From: Paraburkholderia sp. PREW-6R
GTDB lineage: Bacteria; Pseudomonadota; Gammaproteobacteria; Burkholderiales; Burkholderiaceae
Length of the DNA: 64,000 nucleotides
Assembly: GCF_039621805.1 (NCBI RefSeq)
Contig: NZ_CP155073.1
Location: forward strand, 868,001-932,000
Direction of reading: 5' to 3'
Shown here one piece after another: positions 36,379 to 45,191 of the stretch; the first letter of the stretch is position 1; each line of letters opens with the position of its first letter. Under the pieces are notes generated by a model that had not been told where the DNA came from, ran no database searches, and saw nothing but the letters and a program-made list of their open reading frames with translations. Position numbers and translations under genes: made by a program.

Positions 36379-36407
36379 TTGGCCGCAGCCGGTTTGCGGC
36401 CTTTTTC
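36379..36407 (+). terminator. Rightward terminator without an annotated gene upstream
   Basis: GGCCGCA (36381-36387) pairs with TGCGGCC (36395-36401) followed by five T. It points rightward, yet the genes on both sides read leftward. It may end a short unannotated transcript starting in 36200-36350. Confidence 0.6.
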
Positions 36408-36454
36408 CCGTTTAAGTTCGGTTTGCGGCGTTACGCGGTCGCAGCGGCGGGAAG

Positions 36455-36787
36455 CTAAACGCCGATCTGGGCCACGTCCGGCGAAGAAGTGGCCGGAAAC
36501 GGAGCGGGGGCTGCCGGGAGGCCGTCCCATGCAGTAAGAGGCTCGGCTTCGAATCGATCGAGCTGCAGCAGAAAGCTGTCGACTGCGCGCAATTGCGCGT
36601 GAGAGAGGTTGCCCGTATCGAGTAATTGATACAGACGCTTGCGCCAATAGGCGACGGTCAGAATCGGCCTACCGGGGTCACCGTGTAAAGATGGCCGCAT
36701 CACGCGCGCAATGTGCGCGATGTCCTGATCGATCAGTGCTGCATGCGTCGACCCTGAAAACTTGATGTTGATGCTCATGCTGCCCAT
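36455..36787 (-). CDS. Hypothetical protein
   Basis: A 110-residue soluble protein of unknown function (MGSMSINIKFSGSTH start), mostly helical in the middle (YWRKRLYQLLDTGNLSHAQLRAVDSFLLQLDRF) with a Pro/Ala-rich disordered tail. An excellent AAAGGAG site supports the start. No catalytic motif or membrane helix is visible. It stands alone upstream of the methyltransferase gene on the same strand, 257 bases from it, with no terminator in its own direction. Confidence 0.75.
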   Translation of the reverse strand: MGSMSINIKFSGSTHAALIDQDIAHIARVMRPSLHGDPGRPILTVAYWRKRLYQLLDTGNLSHAQLRAVDSFLLQLDRFEAEPLTAWDGLPAAPAPFPATSSPDVAQIGV

Positions 36788-36900
36788 GCCGTCTCCTTTG
36801 TTGCATTACGGCTGGACGCGGCGCGACTTTAGTCCGATTGCATATTCGGTGGCAAAAAGGTGGGTCGATCGATAGTCGCCGGCTCACCCGGGCATACGCG

Positions 36901-36928
36901 TTGCTCAGCAAGGTAACTGGCGTAATAT
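36901..36928 (+). promoter_or_regulatory. Possible promoter of the CsbD-family gene
   Basis: TTGCTC (36901-36906) and TAATAT (36923-36928) with a 16-base spacer, 33 bases before the start codon. The -35 overlaps a small TTGCT-C-AGCAA palindrome. Confidence 0.4.
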
Positions 36929-36960
36929 CGCGCCGGCATTCCAGATAGTGGAGCCGAACC

Positions 36961-37152
36961 ATGAACAAAGACCAGGTGAAGGGTGTGGGCGAACAGATCA
37001 AGGGCAAGGTCAACGAAGCCGTTGGCAAGGCCACTGACAATCCCGCGAAGGAATTGAAGGGCGACATGCAGCAGGGCGCCGGCAAGGTCCAGAAGGCCTA
37101 CGGCGACGCCAAGGAAGATGCGAAGGACAATGCCAAGCGCAACGCGCCGTAA
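36961..37152 (+). CDS. CsbD family stress protein
   Basis: A 63-residue highly charged protein. It matches the CsbD/YjbJ family: MNKDQVKGVGEQIKGKVNEAVGKATDNPAKELKGDMQQ, a helical repeat of Lys, Gly, Gln and Asp. Members are induced by osmotic stress, starvation or sigma-B/RpoS-type responses; biochemical role unknown. Preceded by a GGAG site and followed by a strong terminator, so monocistronic. Confidence 0.95.
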   Translation: MNKDQVKGVGEQIKGKVNEAVGKATDNPAKELKGDMQQGAGKVQKAYGDAKEDAKDNAKRNAP

Positions 37153-37178
37153 GTACGGCGGACGTTTGGCAGTCCCTG

Positions 37179-37202
37179 AAAAAGGCGCTTCGGCGCCTTT
37201 TT
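37179..37202 (+). terminator. Intrinsic terminator after the CsbD-family gene
   Basis: AAAGGCGC-TTCG-GCGCCTTT: an 8-bp stem closed by a stable TTCG tetraloop, with A and T runs on both sides, so it can work in both directions. Confidence 0.92.
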
Positions 37203-37332
37203 CTATGGTTTAACGCATATTTGGCCAAGGCGGGATGGTCGAAGCGAAGTTCCGCGCAACGTGCGTCGCGTTTAGACTGGGCGCAATCATCACGCGCTTT
37301 CACTTCTTCTGCCTGAAGGTTCACACCACCAC

Positions 37333-38037
37333 ATGACCGATCTCTCTGCTTTCCCGATCTCGAAGAAATGGCCCGCTGAGCATCCTGAGCGGATCCAGCT
37401 CTATTCGCTGCCCACGCCAAACGGGGTGAAGGTGTCGATCATGCTCGAGGAAACCGGCTTGCCTTACGAGCCGCATCTCGTGCGTTTCGACGCGAACGAC
37501 CAGTTGACGCCGGAGTTCCTGTCGTTGAATCCGAACAACAAGATTCCCGCGATCATCGATCCCAACGGGCCGGACGGCAAGCCGCTAGCGCTTTTCGAAT
37601 CCGGCGCAATCCTGATCTATCTGGGCGACAAGTCAGGCCAACTGATTCCGCAGCACGCTGCAGGGCGCTACGAAGCCATTCAGTGGCTGATGTTCCAGAT
37701 GGGCGGCATAGGCCCGATGTTCGGCCAGCTTGGCTTCTTCCACAAATTCGCGGGCAAGGATTACGAAGACAAGCGTCCGCGCGACCGCTACGTGGCCGAA
37801 GCGAAGCGCCTGCTCGGCGTGCTGGAAGGGCGTCTCGAAGGGCGCGACTGGCTTCTCGGCGATGCCTACTCGATCGCCGACATCGCCACGTTCCCGTGGG
37901 TACGCAATCTGATTGGTTTCTATGACGCGGCCGAACTCGTCGGCATTGAAGACTTTCCAAATGTGCAGCGCGTGCTGGCCGCTTTCGTCGCACGGCCGGC
38001 GGTGGAGCGAGGCCTGATGATCCCGAAACGGCCTTGA
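37333..38037 (+). CDS. Glutathione S-transferase, YghU/YfcG-like
   Basis: A 234-residue GST with thioredoxin-fold domain (about 20-110) and helical domain (about 115-230). TPNGVKVSIMLEE is the nu-class (YghU/YfcG) glutathione-site motif with Thr/Asn in place of catalytic Cys or Tyr; NPNNKIPAIID and the Glu-Ser pair in ALFESGAILIYLG complete the glutathione site. These enzymes act as disulfide-bond oxidoreductases or organic-peroxide reducers using glutathione. No operon partner is evident. Confidence 0.93.
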   Translation: MTDLSAFPISKKWPAEHPERIQLYSLPTPNGVKVSIMLEETGLPYEPHLVRFDANDQLTPEFLSLNPNNKIPAIIDPNGPDGKPLALFESGAILIYLGDKSGQLIPQHAAGRYEAIQWLMFQMGGIGPMFGQLGFFHKFAGKDYEDKRPRDRYVAEAKRLLGVLEGRLEGRDWLLGDAYSIADIATFPWVRNLIGFYDAAELVGIEDFPNVQRVLAAFVARPAVERGLMIPKRP

Positions 38038-38119
38038 GTATGCCGGTGAGTGTCGGAGCGGTACGACAGCCCAGCTGATATACCATGACGCGCTGACTGA
38101 TTGAATCGATTCGAAGGGT

Positions 38120-39196
38120 ATGCAAAGCATCAGGAAGTACCGCTCCATCCAGACCTTACGGGCGCTGGCCGCGCTGGGCGTGGTCGCCTTCCACACCAAC
38201 GGCAATGTGCTCGTGTACGGCTGGTTGCCGGAACTGTTCGCGCGCGTGTCGCGCTACGGCGAAATTGGCGTCGACGTGTTCTTCGTCATTTCCGGATTCG
38301 TAATGGCGATGGTGACCCATGGCGAGCCGGTGGGATGGGCGTCTGCCCGAACGTTCATGGCAGCGCGCCTTGCGCGGGTCGTGCCGCTCTACTGGCTGCT
38401 GACGGCGCTCTTTATTGCGCTGCTTCTCGTGGTGCCCGGCGCGTTTGGCAATGCGCACTTCATCGCGTGGCATGCCATTACGTCGTTTCTCTTTTTCCCT
38501 TCGCTGAACTGGGCGCATATTACCGCGCCGGTGCTGGGTGTCGGCTGGACGCTGAACTATGAGATGTGGTTCTACATCGTCTTCATGCTGGCCATGTGCG
38601 CGACGCGTTACCGGTTGCTGCTGGTGTCCGCGTTGCTGTTGCTGAGTTGTTCATTGCGCTGGCTTCTCGACGGCAGCGTCGCGTTGGATTTCTACACGAA
38701 TCCGATCGTGCTCGAATTCGTGTTCGGCTGTTGCGTCGGATGGCTGTATGCGTCCGGACGCACGGTTCCGGTCCGCGTCGCAGGGCTCCTGCTGGTGGCG
38801 GTCGCCGTTGCCGGAAAGGTGTTTGCGCCGACGCTCACCGACACAAACCGTTTTCTCGTGTTCGGGCTGCCGGCGCTCGCCGTGGTGGTGGCCGGGTTGG
38901 CGCTGGAAGACAGGGTGCGATGGAGCGCGCTGCTCGAACGCATCGGCGACGCTTCTTACTCGCTATATCTGACGCACGTGTTTTCGGTGCCGATTGCGGC
39001 GAAGGTGCTGCAGGTGCTCGACAGGCGGCATCGGCTGCCCGGCGATCTGGCCTGTTTGCTGGTGGTGCTGGTTGCTACTGCGGTGGGGCTCGCGTGTTAT
39101 CGATGGGTCGAGCGTCCGTTGATCCGCTTTTGCAGGCCATCAAGGCGCACGCGGGTGCGGAAGGATCTGTTGCGCGCGCCGGGTGTGGACGGGTGA
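38120..39196 (+). CDS. Acyltransferase 3 family membrane protein
   Basis: A 358-residue inner-membrane O-acyltransferase with about ten helices. The N-terminal IQTLRALAALGVVAFH, with the catalytic-type His, and the following GEIGVDVFFVISGFVMA are the family signatures; WTLNYEMWFY is a further conserved segment. Such proteins add acetyl or succinyl groups to exopolysaccharide, O-antigen or glycans (ExoZ, OafA types). It is not beside polysaccharide genes here, so its acceptor is unknown. Confidence 0.92.
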   Translation: MQSIRKYRSIQTLRALAALGVVAFHTNGNVLVYGWLPELFARVSRYGEIGVDVFFVISGFVMAMVTHGEPVGWASARTFMAARLARVVPLYWLLTALFIALLLVVPGAFGNAHFIAWHAITSFLFFPSLNWAHITAPVLGVGWTLNYEMWFYIVFMLAMCATRYRLLLVSALLLLSCSLRWLLDGSVALDFYTNPIVLEFVFGCCVGWLYASGRTVPVRVAGLLLVAVAVAGKVFAPTLTDTNRFLVFGLPALAVVVAGLALEDRVRWSALLERIGDASYSLYLTHVFSVPIAAKVLQVLDRRHRLPGDLACLLVVLVATAVGLACYRWVERPLIRFCRPSRRTRVRKDLLRAPGVDG

Positions 39197-39248
39197 GGCG
39201 GTGAGGGTGAGGTGGTGAGATGAGGAGTGAAGCGCGGCGTTGCTGGGC

Positions 39249-39323
39249 TGGTCCCCCTGACAGGAATCGAACCTGTATCTAGCGCTTAGGAGGCACTTGT
39301 TCTATCCATTGAACTACAGGGAG
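39249..39323 (-). tRNA. tRNA-Arg (anticodon CCT)
   Basis: A full 75-base cloverleaf with encoded CCA. Acceptor CTCCCTG pairs with CAGGGGG (one G-T wobble); D-arm GTTC/GAAC; anticodon arm AGTGC-CTCCTAA-GCGCT with anticodon CCT at 39288-39290; T-arm ACAGG-TTCGATT-CCTGT. It decodes AGG, a rare codon in this GC-rich genome. Confidence 0.97.
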
Positions 39324-39499
39324 AGGACCAAACCGGAATGATCGCTGCAATCCTGCTGCAGGACAAGCTGGGCAAGAACAGGAGATCAAATTCGCCGGCG
39401 AGCGCAGAGTATAGCAAACGCGCGCGGCCGCGAGAAAGGCCGGCGCGCGCGGTGCAGCGAGCGCCATCTTGCAGTGTGGCGGTCATGGAACCGGCACGC

Positions 39500-39540
39500 A
39501 CAAAAGCAGACGGCCCAGCGAGGACGCCCGCTGGGCCGTA
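39500..39540 (-). terminator. Terminator after the rubredoxin gene
   Basis: Perfect 11-bp stem (ACGGCCCAGCG at 39510-39520 with 39529-39539); on the leftward strand it is followed by CTGCTTTTG. It lies about 80 bases beyond the rubredoxin stop. Confidence 0.7.
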
Positions 39541-39621
39541 CGGAACCGTGCGCATGGGTAGGACGCTTGCCGCGCTCAATCAGGCCATATCGCCCGAACG
39601 CGCGGATTCAGACGATCCGCT

Positions 39622-39813
39622 TCAAAACTCCACCACGGCGAACTCAGCCTTGCTGACGTCGCACAGCGGGCAACGCCAGTCTTCCGGGATAGCGGCGAAA
39701 CGGGTGCCCGGCGCAATGCCTTCTTCGGGCAGACCCTCTTCTTCGTTGTAGATCCAGCCGCAAATCAGGCAGACCCAGCTCTTATATTCAATCAGTTCGA
39801 TAACTTCGCTCAC
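39622..39813 (-). CDS. Rubredoxin
   Basis: A 63-residue electron carrier with one Fe(SCys)4 site: C15-x2-C18 in VCLICGW and C48-x2-C51 in RCPLCDV. The first ten residues (MSEVIELIEY) form a short N-terminal extension common in proteobacterial rubredoxins. It can feed alkane hydroxylases or peroxide-reducing enzymes, but neither is adjacent, so the partner is unknown. Monocistronic with its own terminator. Confidence 0.95.
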   Translation of the reverse strand: MSEVIELIEYKSWVCLICGWIYNEEEGLPEEGIAPGTRFAAIPEDWRCPLCDVSKAEFAVVEF

Positions 39814-40165
39814 GACGTACTCTTGTTTGGTAAAGGCAATGATCCGCTCGGTGTGCCCCTTTTTTAGGCACTGCGGCGACCCGCAATACTACCGGAATTT
39901 GTCAATCGCGAAATAAATAGCGACGCTCGCGCGGGCGCCGGGCGTCGATCGTCATGACGAGCGGCGTTCTGCGAGTTCCGTCAGATACACCGTGTATGCT
40001 GTGTTTCGAAGCGGTGCGCCGAACCGGCGCAGGCGACGGCCACATCGATTTCGCGACAATCTGTCACAAGCGAAGTGGCATGCGAACCAATGGCCGTGCC
40101 GGTATGCGCGCAACCCTCGGCATGCGCGCAGCGCCCGCATTCGTTTTCCAACCAGGAGAAAAACA
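39814..40165. other. Divergent intergenic region
   Basis: Between rubredoxin and the DUF4399 gene. No gene is supported. A perfect 12-bp palindrome TCGTCATGACGA is at 39949-39960, of unknown meaning. Promoters for both genes must lie here but are not clear. Confidence 0.4.
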
Positions 40166-40567
40166 ATGTTCAGGAACAAGTGGATGGCCGGTGCGGCGTT
40201 GGCTGGGTGGCTCGCGGTATCAGGCGTCGCGCAGGCAGCGAGTGTTTCGTTCGTGCAGCCTGCCGACGGCGCGACCGTCAGCAATCCGGTGCACGTGGTG
40301 TTTGCCGTCGACGGTATGAAGATCGCGCCGGCCGGCACGATCGCGGACGGCACGGGTCACCATCATCTGCTGATCGACGGCAAACCGTTGCCGAAGGGCG
40401 AGGTCATTCCGGCCACCGACAGGTCGTTGCACTTTGGCAAAGGTCAAACGGAAACGGACCTGACGCTGCCGCCCGGCGACCACACGCTGACGCTGCAATT
40501 CGGCGACGGCGCGCATCGTTCTTACGGGCCCGAAATGAGCAAGACGATCACGGTGCACGTCAGGTAA
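40166..40567 (+). CDS. DUF4399 domain secreted protein
   Basis: A 133-residue exported protein. Signal peptide MFRNKWMAGAALAGWLAVSGVAQA, then the DUF4399 domain: ASVSFVQPADGATVSNPVHVVFAVDGM, GHHHLLIDG and the closing HTLTLQFGDGAHRSYGP. The His-rich GHHH loop could bind a metal, which is inference. Probably periplasmic; function unknown. AGGAG precedes the start. Confidence 0.9.
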   Translation: MFRNKWMAGAALAGWLAVSGVAQAASVSFVQPADGATVSNPVHVVFAVDGMKIAPAGTIADGTGHHHLLIDGKPLPKGEVIPATDRSLHFGKGQTETDLTLPPGDHTLTLQFGDGAHRSYGPEMSKTITVHVR

Positions 40568-40815
40568 GCGCCAACGGCAGGTAACCGGAGACGGCAGCCC
40601 CTGAGCCGGAATGACAAGAAACACGCGGATACGTGCAGGGCTCGCCCGGACGTATCCTCCCCATCGCGTCCCGCTGGCGCGAGCCGCCGGCCAGCGTTGC
40701 GGCCACGCGCAAGCCGGCCGTTCGATCTATCTCTTCCGGCATACAGGCAGCGGCACGTGCGCCCGGTACAATGGGCAGTTCCGGCGCATCGCTGTCTTCT
40801 CCAATCCCCATTCCC

Positions 40816-42741
40816 ATGTCGCTTTACACCATTACCGGAGCCCAACTGGCCTTCGGTCACGTCGCGTTGCTCGATCACGCGGATTTCTCTCTCGAAGCGG
40901 GCGAGCGCGTCGGTCTGATTGGCCGCAACGGCGCGGGCAAGTCGTCGCTGCTGAAAATCGTCGCCGATCTGGCAAAGCCGGACGACGGTCTGGTCACGCG
41001 TCAGCAGGGCCTGACCACAGTCTACGTGCCGCAGGAGCCCGAGTTCGACACGGACGACACCGTGTTCGAGGCGGTCGCGGCCGGCCTGACCCACGCCCGC
41101 GCACTGCTGGATGAATACGACGCGGTGGCCAATCAGCTTGCCGACGAGCCTGAAGGCGCGACACACGACGCGCTCATGGCGCGCATGAACACGCTGCAAT
41201 CGTCGCTCGATCATGCGGACGCGTGGAACTGGAGCACGCGCGTGGCCACCACGCTGCAGCAGATCGGCCTGAACGGGGAAGCGCGGGTGGGGTCCCTGTC
41301 GGGCGGTATGCAAAAGCGCGTTGCGCTGGCTCGCGCGCTGGTCGTGCAGCCGGACGTGCTGCTGCTGGACGAGCCGACCAACCATCTGGATTTCGACGGC
41401 ATTCGCTGGCTCGAAGACCTGCTGGTGTCGCTGCGCGCGGGTCTGCTCTTCATTACCCACGACCGCGCGTTTCTGGATCGGGTCGCCACCCGCATCATCG
41501 AACTGGATCGCGGGCGTTTGCTGTCGTATCCGGGCAATTTCTCCGCTTACCAGACGCGCAAGGCACAGCAACTCGAAATCGAGCAGGTGGAAGCGGCCAA
41601 GTTCGACAAACTGCTCGCGCAGGAAGAAGTGTGGATTCGCAAGGGCGTCGAGGCGCGGCATACGCGCAGCGTCGGCCGGATCGCGCGGCTCGTGCAGATG
41701 CGCAATGAGCGCGCCGAGCGTCGCAACGTGCAGGGCAACGTGAAGCTCGACGTCGGTCAGGGCGAGAAGTCCGGCAAGATCGTCGCCGAATTGACGGACG
41801 TCACCAAGCGCTATGGTTCGCGCACGGTCGTCGACCATTTCACGGCCACCGTCATGCGTGGCGACAAGATCGGCTTTGTCGGCCCGAATGGCGCGGGCAA
41901 GACCACGCTGCTCAAGATCATTCTCGGCGACTTGCCGCCGGACGAAGGCAACGTGCGGGTCGGCACCAATCTGCAGGTCGCGTATTTCGACCAGATGCGC
42001 GCGCAGCTCGATCTGGAAAAGAGTCTCGCGGACACCATCAGCCCCGGCAGCGAATGGGTCGAAGTGAACAATCAGAAGAAGCACGTGATGAGCTATCTCG
42101 GCGACTTCCTGTTCGCGCCGGAACGTGCGCGTTCGCCGGTCAAGTCGCTGTCGGGCGGCGAACGCAACCGTCTGCTGCTCGCGCGTCTCTTCGCACGGCC
42201 GGCCAATGTGCTCGTGCTCGACGAACCGACCAACGACCTCGACATTCCCACGCTCGAACTGCTCGAAGAACTGCTGATCGACTACGACGGCACGGTGCTG
42301 CTCGTCAGCCACGATCGTGCGTTTCTGGATAACGTCGCCACTTCGGTGATCGCGTCGGAAGGCGGCGGCAAGTGGCGCGAATATGTCGGCGGCTTCACGG
42401 ACTGGCAGATCCAGCGCGATCGCTCGCTGCAAATGGCGGCCGCGCAGCAGCCGCCGAAGGAAACGGTCAGGGAAGCGCCGAAAGACGGCGGCGCGGTCCG
42501 CGCCGCGCAGCGCCCGGTCAAGCTGTCGTTCAAGGAACAGCGTGAGCTCGACGCGCTGCCGGAACAAATCGCCGCGCTCGAAGCCGAGCAGAAAACAATC
42601 GGCGCGCAACTCGAAGACGGTTCGATCTTCGCGAAAGACGCGCAGGAAGGCACGCGTCTCACTGAACGGTACGCCGCGATCGAAGAGCAACTGCTGGTCG
42701 CACTGGAGCGTTGGGACGAACTGGAGAACCGGCGCAAGTGA
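40816..42741 (+). CDS. uup: ABC-F ATPase Uup
   Basis: A soluble 641-residue ABC-F protein with two ATPase domains and no membrane part: Walker A GRNGAGKS (36-43) and GPNGAGKT (356-363), signatures LSGGMQKR and LSGGERNR. ABC-F proteins act on the ribosome. The C-terminal region (from about 560, EQRELDALPEQIAALEAEQKTIGAQLEDG) is the coiled coil that in Uup binds branched DNA and is linked to precise transposon excision. Start MSLYTITGAQ is chosen; the 61 in-frame residues upstream are not conserved-looking. Confidence 0.94.
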   Translation: MSLYTITGAQLAFGHVALLDHADFSLEAGERVGLIGRNGAGKSSLLKIVADLAKPDDGLVTRQQGLTTVYVPQEPEFDTDDTVFEAVAAGLTHARALLDEYDAVANQLADEPEGATHDALMARMNTLQSSLDHADAWNWSTRVATTLQQIGLNGEARVGSLSGGMQKRVALARALVVQPDVLLLDEPTNHLDFDGIRWLEDLLVSLRAGLLFITHDRAFLDRVATRIIELDRGRLLSYPGNFSAYQTRKAQQLEIEQVEAAKFDKLLAQEEVWIRKGVEARHTRSVGRIARLVQMRNERAERRNVQGNVKLDVGQGEKSGKIVAELTDVTKRYGSRTVVDHFTATVMRGDKIGFVGPNGAGKTTLLKIILGDLPPDEGNVRVGTNLQVAYFDQMRAQLDLEKSLADTISPGSEWVEVNNQKKHVMSYLGDFLFAPERARSPVKSLSGGERNRLLLARLFARPANVLVLDEPTNDLDIPTLELLEELLIDYDGTVLLVSHDRAFLDNVATSVIASEGGGKWREYVGGFTDWQIQRDRSLQMAAAQQPPKETVREAPKDGGAVRAAQRPVKLSFKEQRELDALPEQIAALEAEQKTIGAQLEDGSIFAKDAQEGTRLTERYAAIEEQLLVALERWDELENRRK

Positions 42742-43116
42742 CACTGACGGACGGCGCGTCTTGTCCAGACGGCTAATCCAGCGCAAGTGAATTGATGCCT
42801 GATTCGAAATCAGTAAAATACCCCGCGAACAGGCTTGGCCGGCGTTCGCACCGGCACCCGAGGTCCGCCCGAAGCGAGGCTCGCTTCAGGTCAGGTGTCG
42901 GCCCATCCAATGCCGGACCGATGCCGAGGCAAGCCCAGGCGCTCGCTGTCGAGCGATGCAGCCGGGAAGCCAACGCGACAAACAGCTTGCCCGCATGGCG
43001 GGCACCCCTCCTAACCACGTTGTTTCGTTTCGCTTTTTTTGAAAACTCAACGCATTGTCCACGGACCTGTCCACAGGACCTGTGGACAACGATGAACCGA
43101 CGCACCCGAGTCAACC
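42742..43116. other. Structured intergenic region upstream of parE
   Basis: No gene is visible. Several inverted repeats occur: GAAGCGAG-G-CTCGCTTC at 42871-42887, GCTCG-CTGT-CGAGC near 42940, GCCCGC-ATG-GCGGGC near 42988, and the element listed at 43055-43089. None has a T run typical of a terminator. Confidence 0.5.
43055..43089. promoter_or_regulatory. DnaA-box-like cluster and palindrome before parE
   Basis: TTGTCCACG (43055), CTGTCCACA (43067) and, on the other strand, TTGTCCACA (43081-43089) are each close to the DnaA box TTATNCACA. The last two form an inverted repeat, TGTCCACAG and CTGTGGACA, around GAC, ending 28 bases before the parE ATG. Confidence 0.45.
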
Positions 43117-45102
43117 ATGTCTACGAAAAAGCCAAACGCCGCGTATAGCGAAGCGTCGATCAAGGTGTTGAAGGGCCTCGAGCCGGTCAAGCAACGGCCC
43201 GGGATGTACACCCGCACCGAAAACCCGCTGCACATCATTCAGGAAGTCATCGACAACGCGTCGGACGAGGCCCTCGGCGGCCACGGGCGGCAGATCACGG
43301 TCACGCTGCACGCGGACCATTCAGTATCGGTCGAAGACGACGGCCGTGGTATCCCATTCGGTCTGCATCCGGAAGAAGGCGTGCCGGTCGTCGAAATCGT
43401 GTTCACACGGCTGCACGCGGGCGGCAAGTTCGACAAGGCCGCCGGTGGCGCCTACACGTTCTCGGGCGGTTTGCACGGCGTCGGCGTGTCGGTGACCAAT
43501 GCGCTGTCCACGCGTCTGGACGTCACCGTGTGGCGCGAAGGCAAAGTCGCCGAACTGAGCTTTGCGCACGGCGACGTCGCAAAGGAACTTCAGGTCCGCG
43601 CCGCGACGAAGGCGGACAAGAAATCCGGCACACGCGTCACCGCGTGGGCCGATCCTAAATACTTCGATTCACCGAACCTGCCGCTTGGCGAGCTGCAACG
43701 TCTGCTACGCTCGAAAGCCGTGCTGTTGCCGGGCGTCGAAGTCACGCTCGTCAACGAAAAAACCGGCGAGCAGCAAAGCTGGAAATACGAAGACGGTCTG
43801 CGCGGCTATCTGCTCGAAGGCATGAACGGCAGCGACCTGCTGATCCCGCTGTTCGAAGGCGAGCGCTACGTCGAGAACTCGCGTGCAACCGAAGAGACCT
43901 TCGCCGAAGGCGAGGGCGCCGCATGGGTGGTCGCGTGGAGCGAGGAAGGCACGCTCATGCGCGAGTCGTACGTCAATCTGATTCCCACGCCCGCCGGCGG
44001 CACCCACGAGTCCGGTTTGCGCGACGGTCTGTATCAGGCGGTCAAGAGCTTCGTCGAACTGCATAATCTGCAGCCGAAGGGCGTCAAGCTGCTGGCGGAG
44101 GACGTGTTCGCCCGCGTGTCGTTCGTGCTGTCGGCAAAGGTGCTCGATCCGCAGTTCCAGGGGCAGATCAAGGAGCGCCTGAATAGCCGCGACGCCGTCA
44201 AGCTGGTGTCGTCGTTCTCGCGGCCGGCGCTCGAATTGTGGCTGAACCAGCACGTCGAGCACGGCAAGAAACTCGCGGACCTCGTCATCAAGCAGGCACA
44301 GGCGCGCACGCGTGCCGGCCAGAAAGTCGAGAAGCGCAAGAGCTCGGGCGTCGCCGTATTGCCAGGCAAGCTGACCGATTGCGAGTCGACGGAAATTGGC
44401 CGCAACGAGCTCTTTCTCGTCGAGGGCGACTCGGCGGGCGGCTCGGCCAAAATGGGCCGCGACAAGGAATACCAGGCGATCCTGCCGTTGCGCGGCAAGG
44501 TGCTGAACACGTGGGAAACGGAGCGCGACCGGCTGTTCGCCAACAATGAAGTGCACGATATTTCGGTGGCGATCGGCGTCGACCCGCACAGCCCGGACGA
44601 CAAGGTCGACCTGTCCAATCTGCGCTACGGCAAGATCTGCATTCTGTCGGATGCCGACGTCGACGGGTCGCACATTCAGGTGCTGCTGCTTACGCTGTTC
44701 TTCAAGCATTTCCCGCAACTGATCGAACGCGGCCACGTGTGTGTCGCGCGCCCGCCGCTGTTTCGCGTCGACGCGCCCGCGCGCGGCAAAAAGCCCGCAC
44801 AGAAACTCTACGCATTGGACGAAGGCGAGCTGGAAGCGATTCTCGACAAGCTGCGCAAGGACGGCGTGCGCGAATCGCAATGGTCGATCAGCCGCTTTAA
44901 AGGCTTGGGCGAAATGAGCGCGGAGCAGCTGTGGGACACCACGATGAACCCGGACACGCGCCGCCTCACGCCTGTGGCACTGGGGGAGCTCGACTACGAC
45001 GCCACGGTCGCGCGCATGACCATGTTGATGGGCAAGGGCGAAGCGGCGTCGCGTCGCAGCTGGCTAGAAGAAAAGGGCAACGAAGTGGAAGCGGACATCT
45101 GA
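43117..45102 (+). CDS. parE: DNA topoisomerase IV subunit B
   Basis: The 661-residue ATPase subunit of topoisomerase IV, which decatenates sister chromosomes. GHKL ATPase: [15 protein letters not shown] (catalytic Glu, metal Asn), DDGRGIPFG and [36 protein letters not shown] and [14 protein letters not shown], the metal site. The C-terminal part contains [20 protein letters not shown]. It lacks the long insert of gyrases from some groups and is the ParE type by its pairing with parC, which follows after 89 bases. Confidence 0.96.
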   Translation: MSTKKPNAAYSEASIKVLKGLEPVKQRPGMYTRTENPLHIIQEVIDNASDEALGGHGRQITVTLHADHSVSVEDDGRGIPFGLHPEEGVPVVEIVFTRLHAGGKFDKAAGGAYTFSGGLHGVGVSVTNALSTRLDVTVWREGKVAELSFAHGDVAKELQVRAATKADKKSGTRVTAWADPKYFDSPNLPLGELQRLLRSKAVLLPGVEVTLVNEKTGEQQSWKYEDGLRGYLLEGMNGSDLLIPLFEGERYVENSRATEETFAEGEGAAWVVAWSEEGTLMRESYVNLIPTPAGGTHESGLRDGLYQAVKSFVELHNLQPKGVKLLAEDVFARVSFVLSAKVLDPQFQGQIKERLNSRDAVKLVSSFSRPALELWLNQHVEHGKKLADLVIKQAQARTRAGQKVEKRKSSGVAVLPGKLTDCESTEIGRNELFLVEGDSAGGSAKMGRDKEYQAILPLRGKVLNTWETERDRLFANNEVHDISVAIGVDPHSPDDKVDLSNLRYGKICILSDADVDGSHIQVLLLTLFFKHFPQLIERGHVCVARPPLFRVDAPARGKKPAQKLYALDEGELEAILDKLRKDGVRESQWSISRFKGLGEMSAEQLWDTTMNPDTRRLTPVALGELDYDATVARMTMLMGKGEAASRRSWLEEKGNEVEADI

Positions 45103-45191
45103 GCGCCAGGCTTCATGGCGCTTCATAGCGCTTCACTTTCGCACGAACACTTCAGGCCAGATAAGCGCCAAATACGGATACGGAATTCCAG

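Noticed and set aside
36379..36407. Terminator of the leftward 36455 gene
   Set aside because: The T run follows the hairpin only on the rightward strand; leftward the sequence after the stem is CAACAACAC.
39249..39323. tRNA-Arg as an integration site for a genomic island
   Set aside because: No integrase, direct repeat of the tRNA 3' end or phage gene is seen on either side.
40522..42786. A 754-codon open frame antisense to uup
   Set aside because: It is rich in Arg, Gln, His and Asp with no domain signature, and lies wholly opposite the clear ABC-F gene. Such frames arise from GC-rich third positions.
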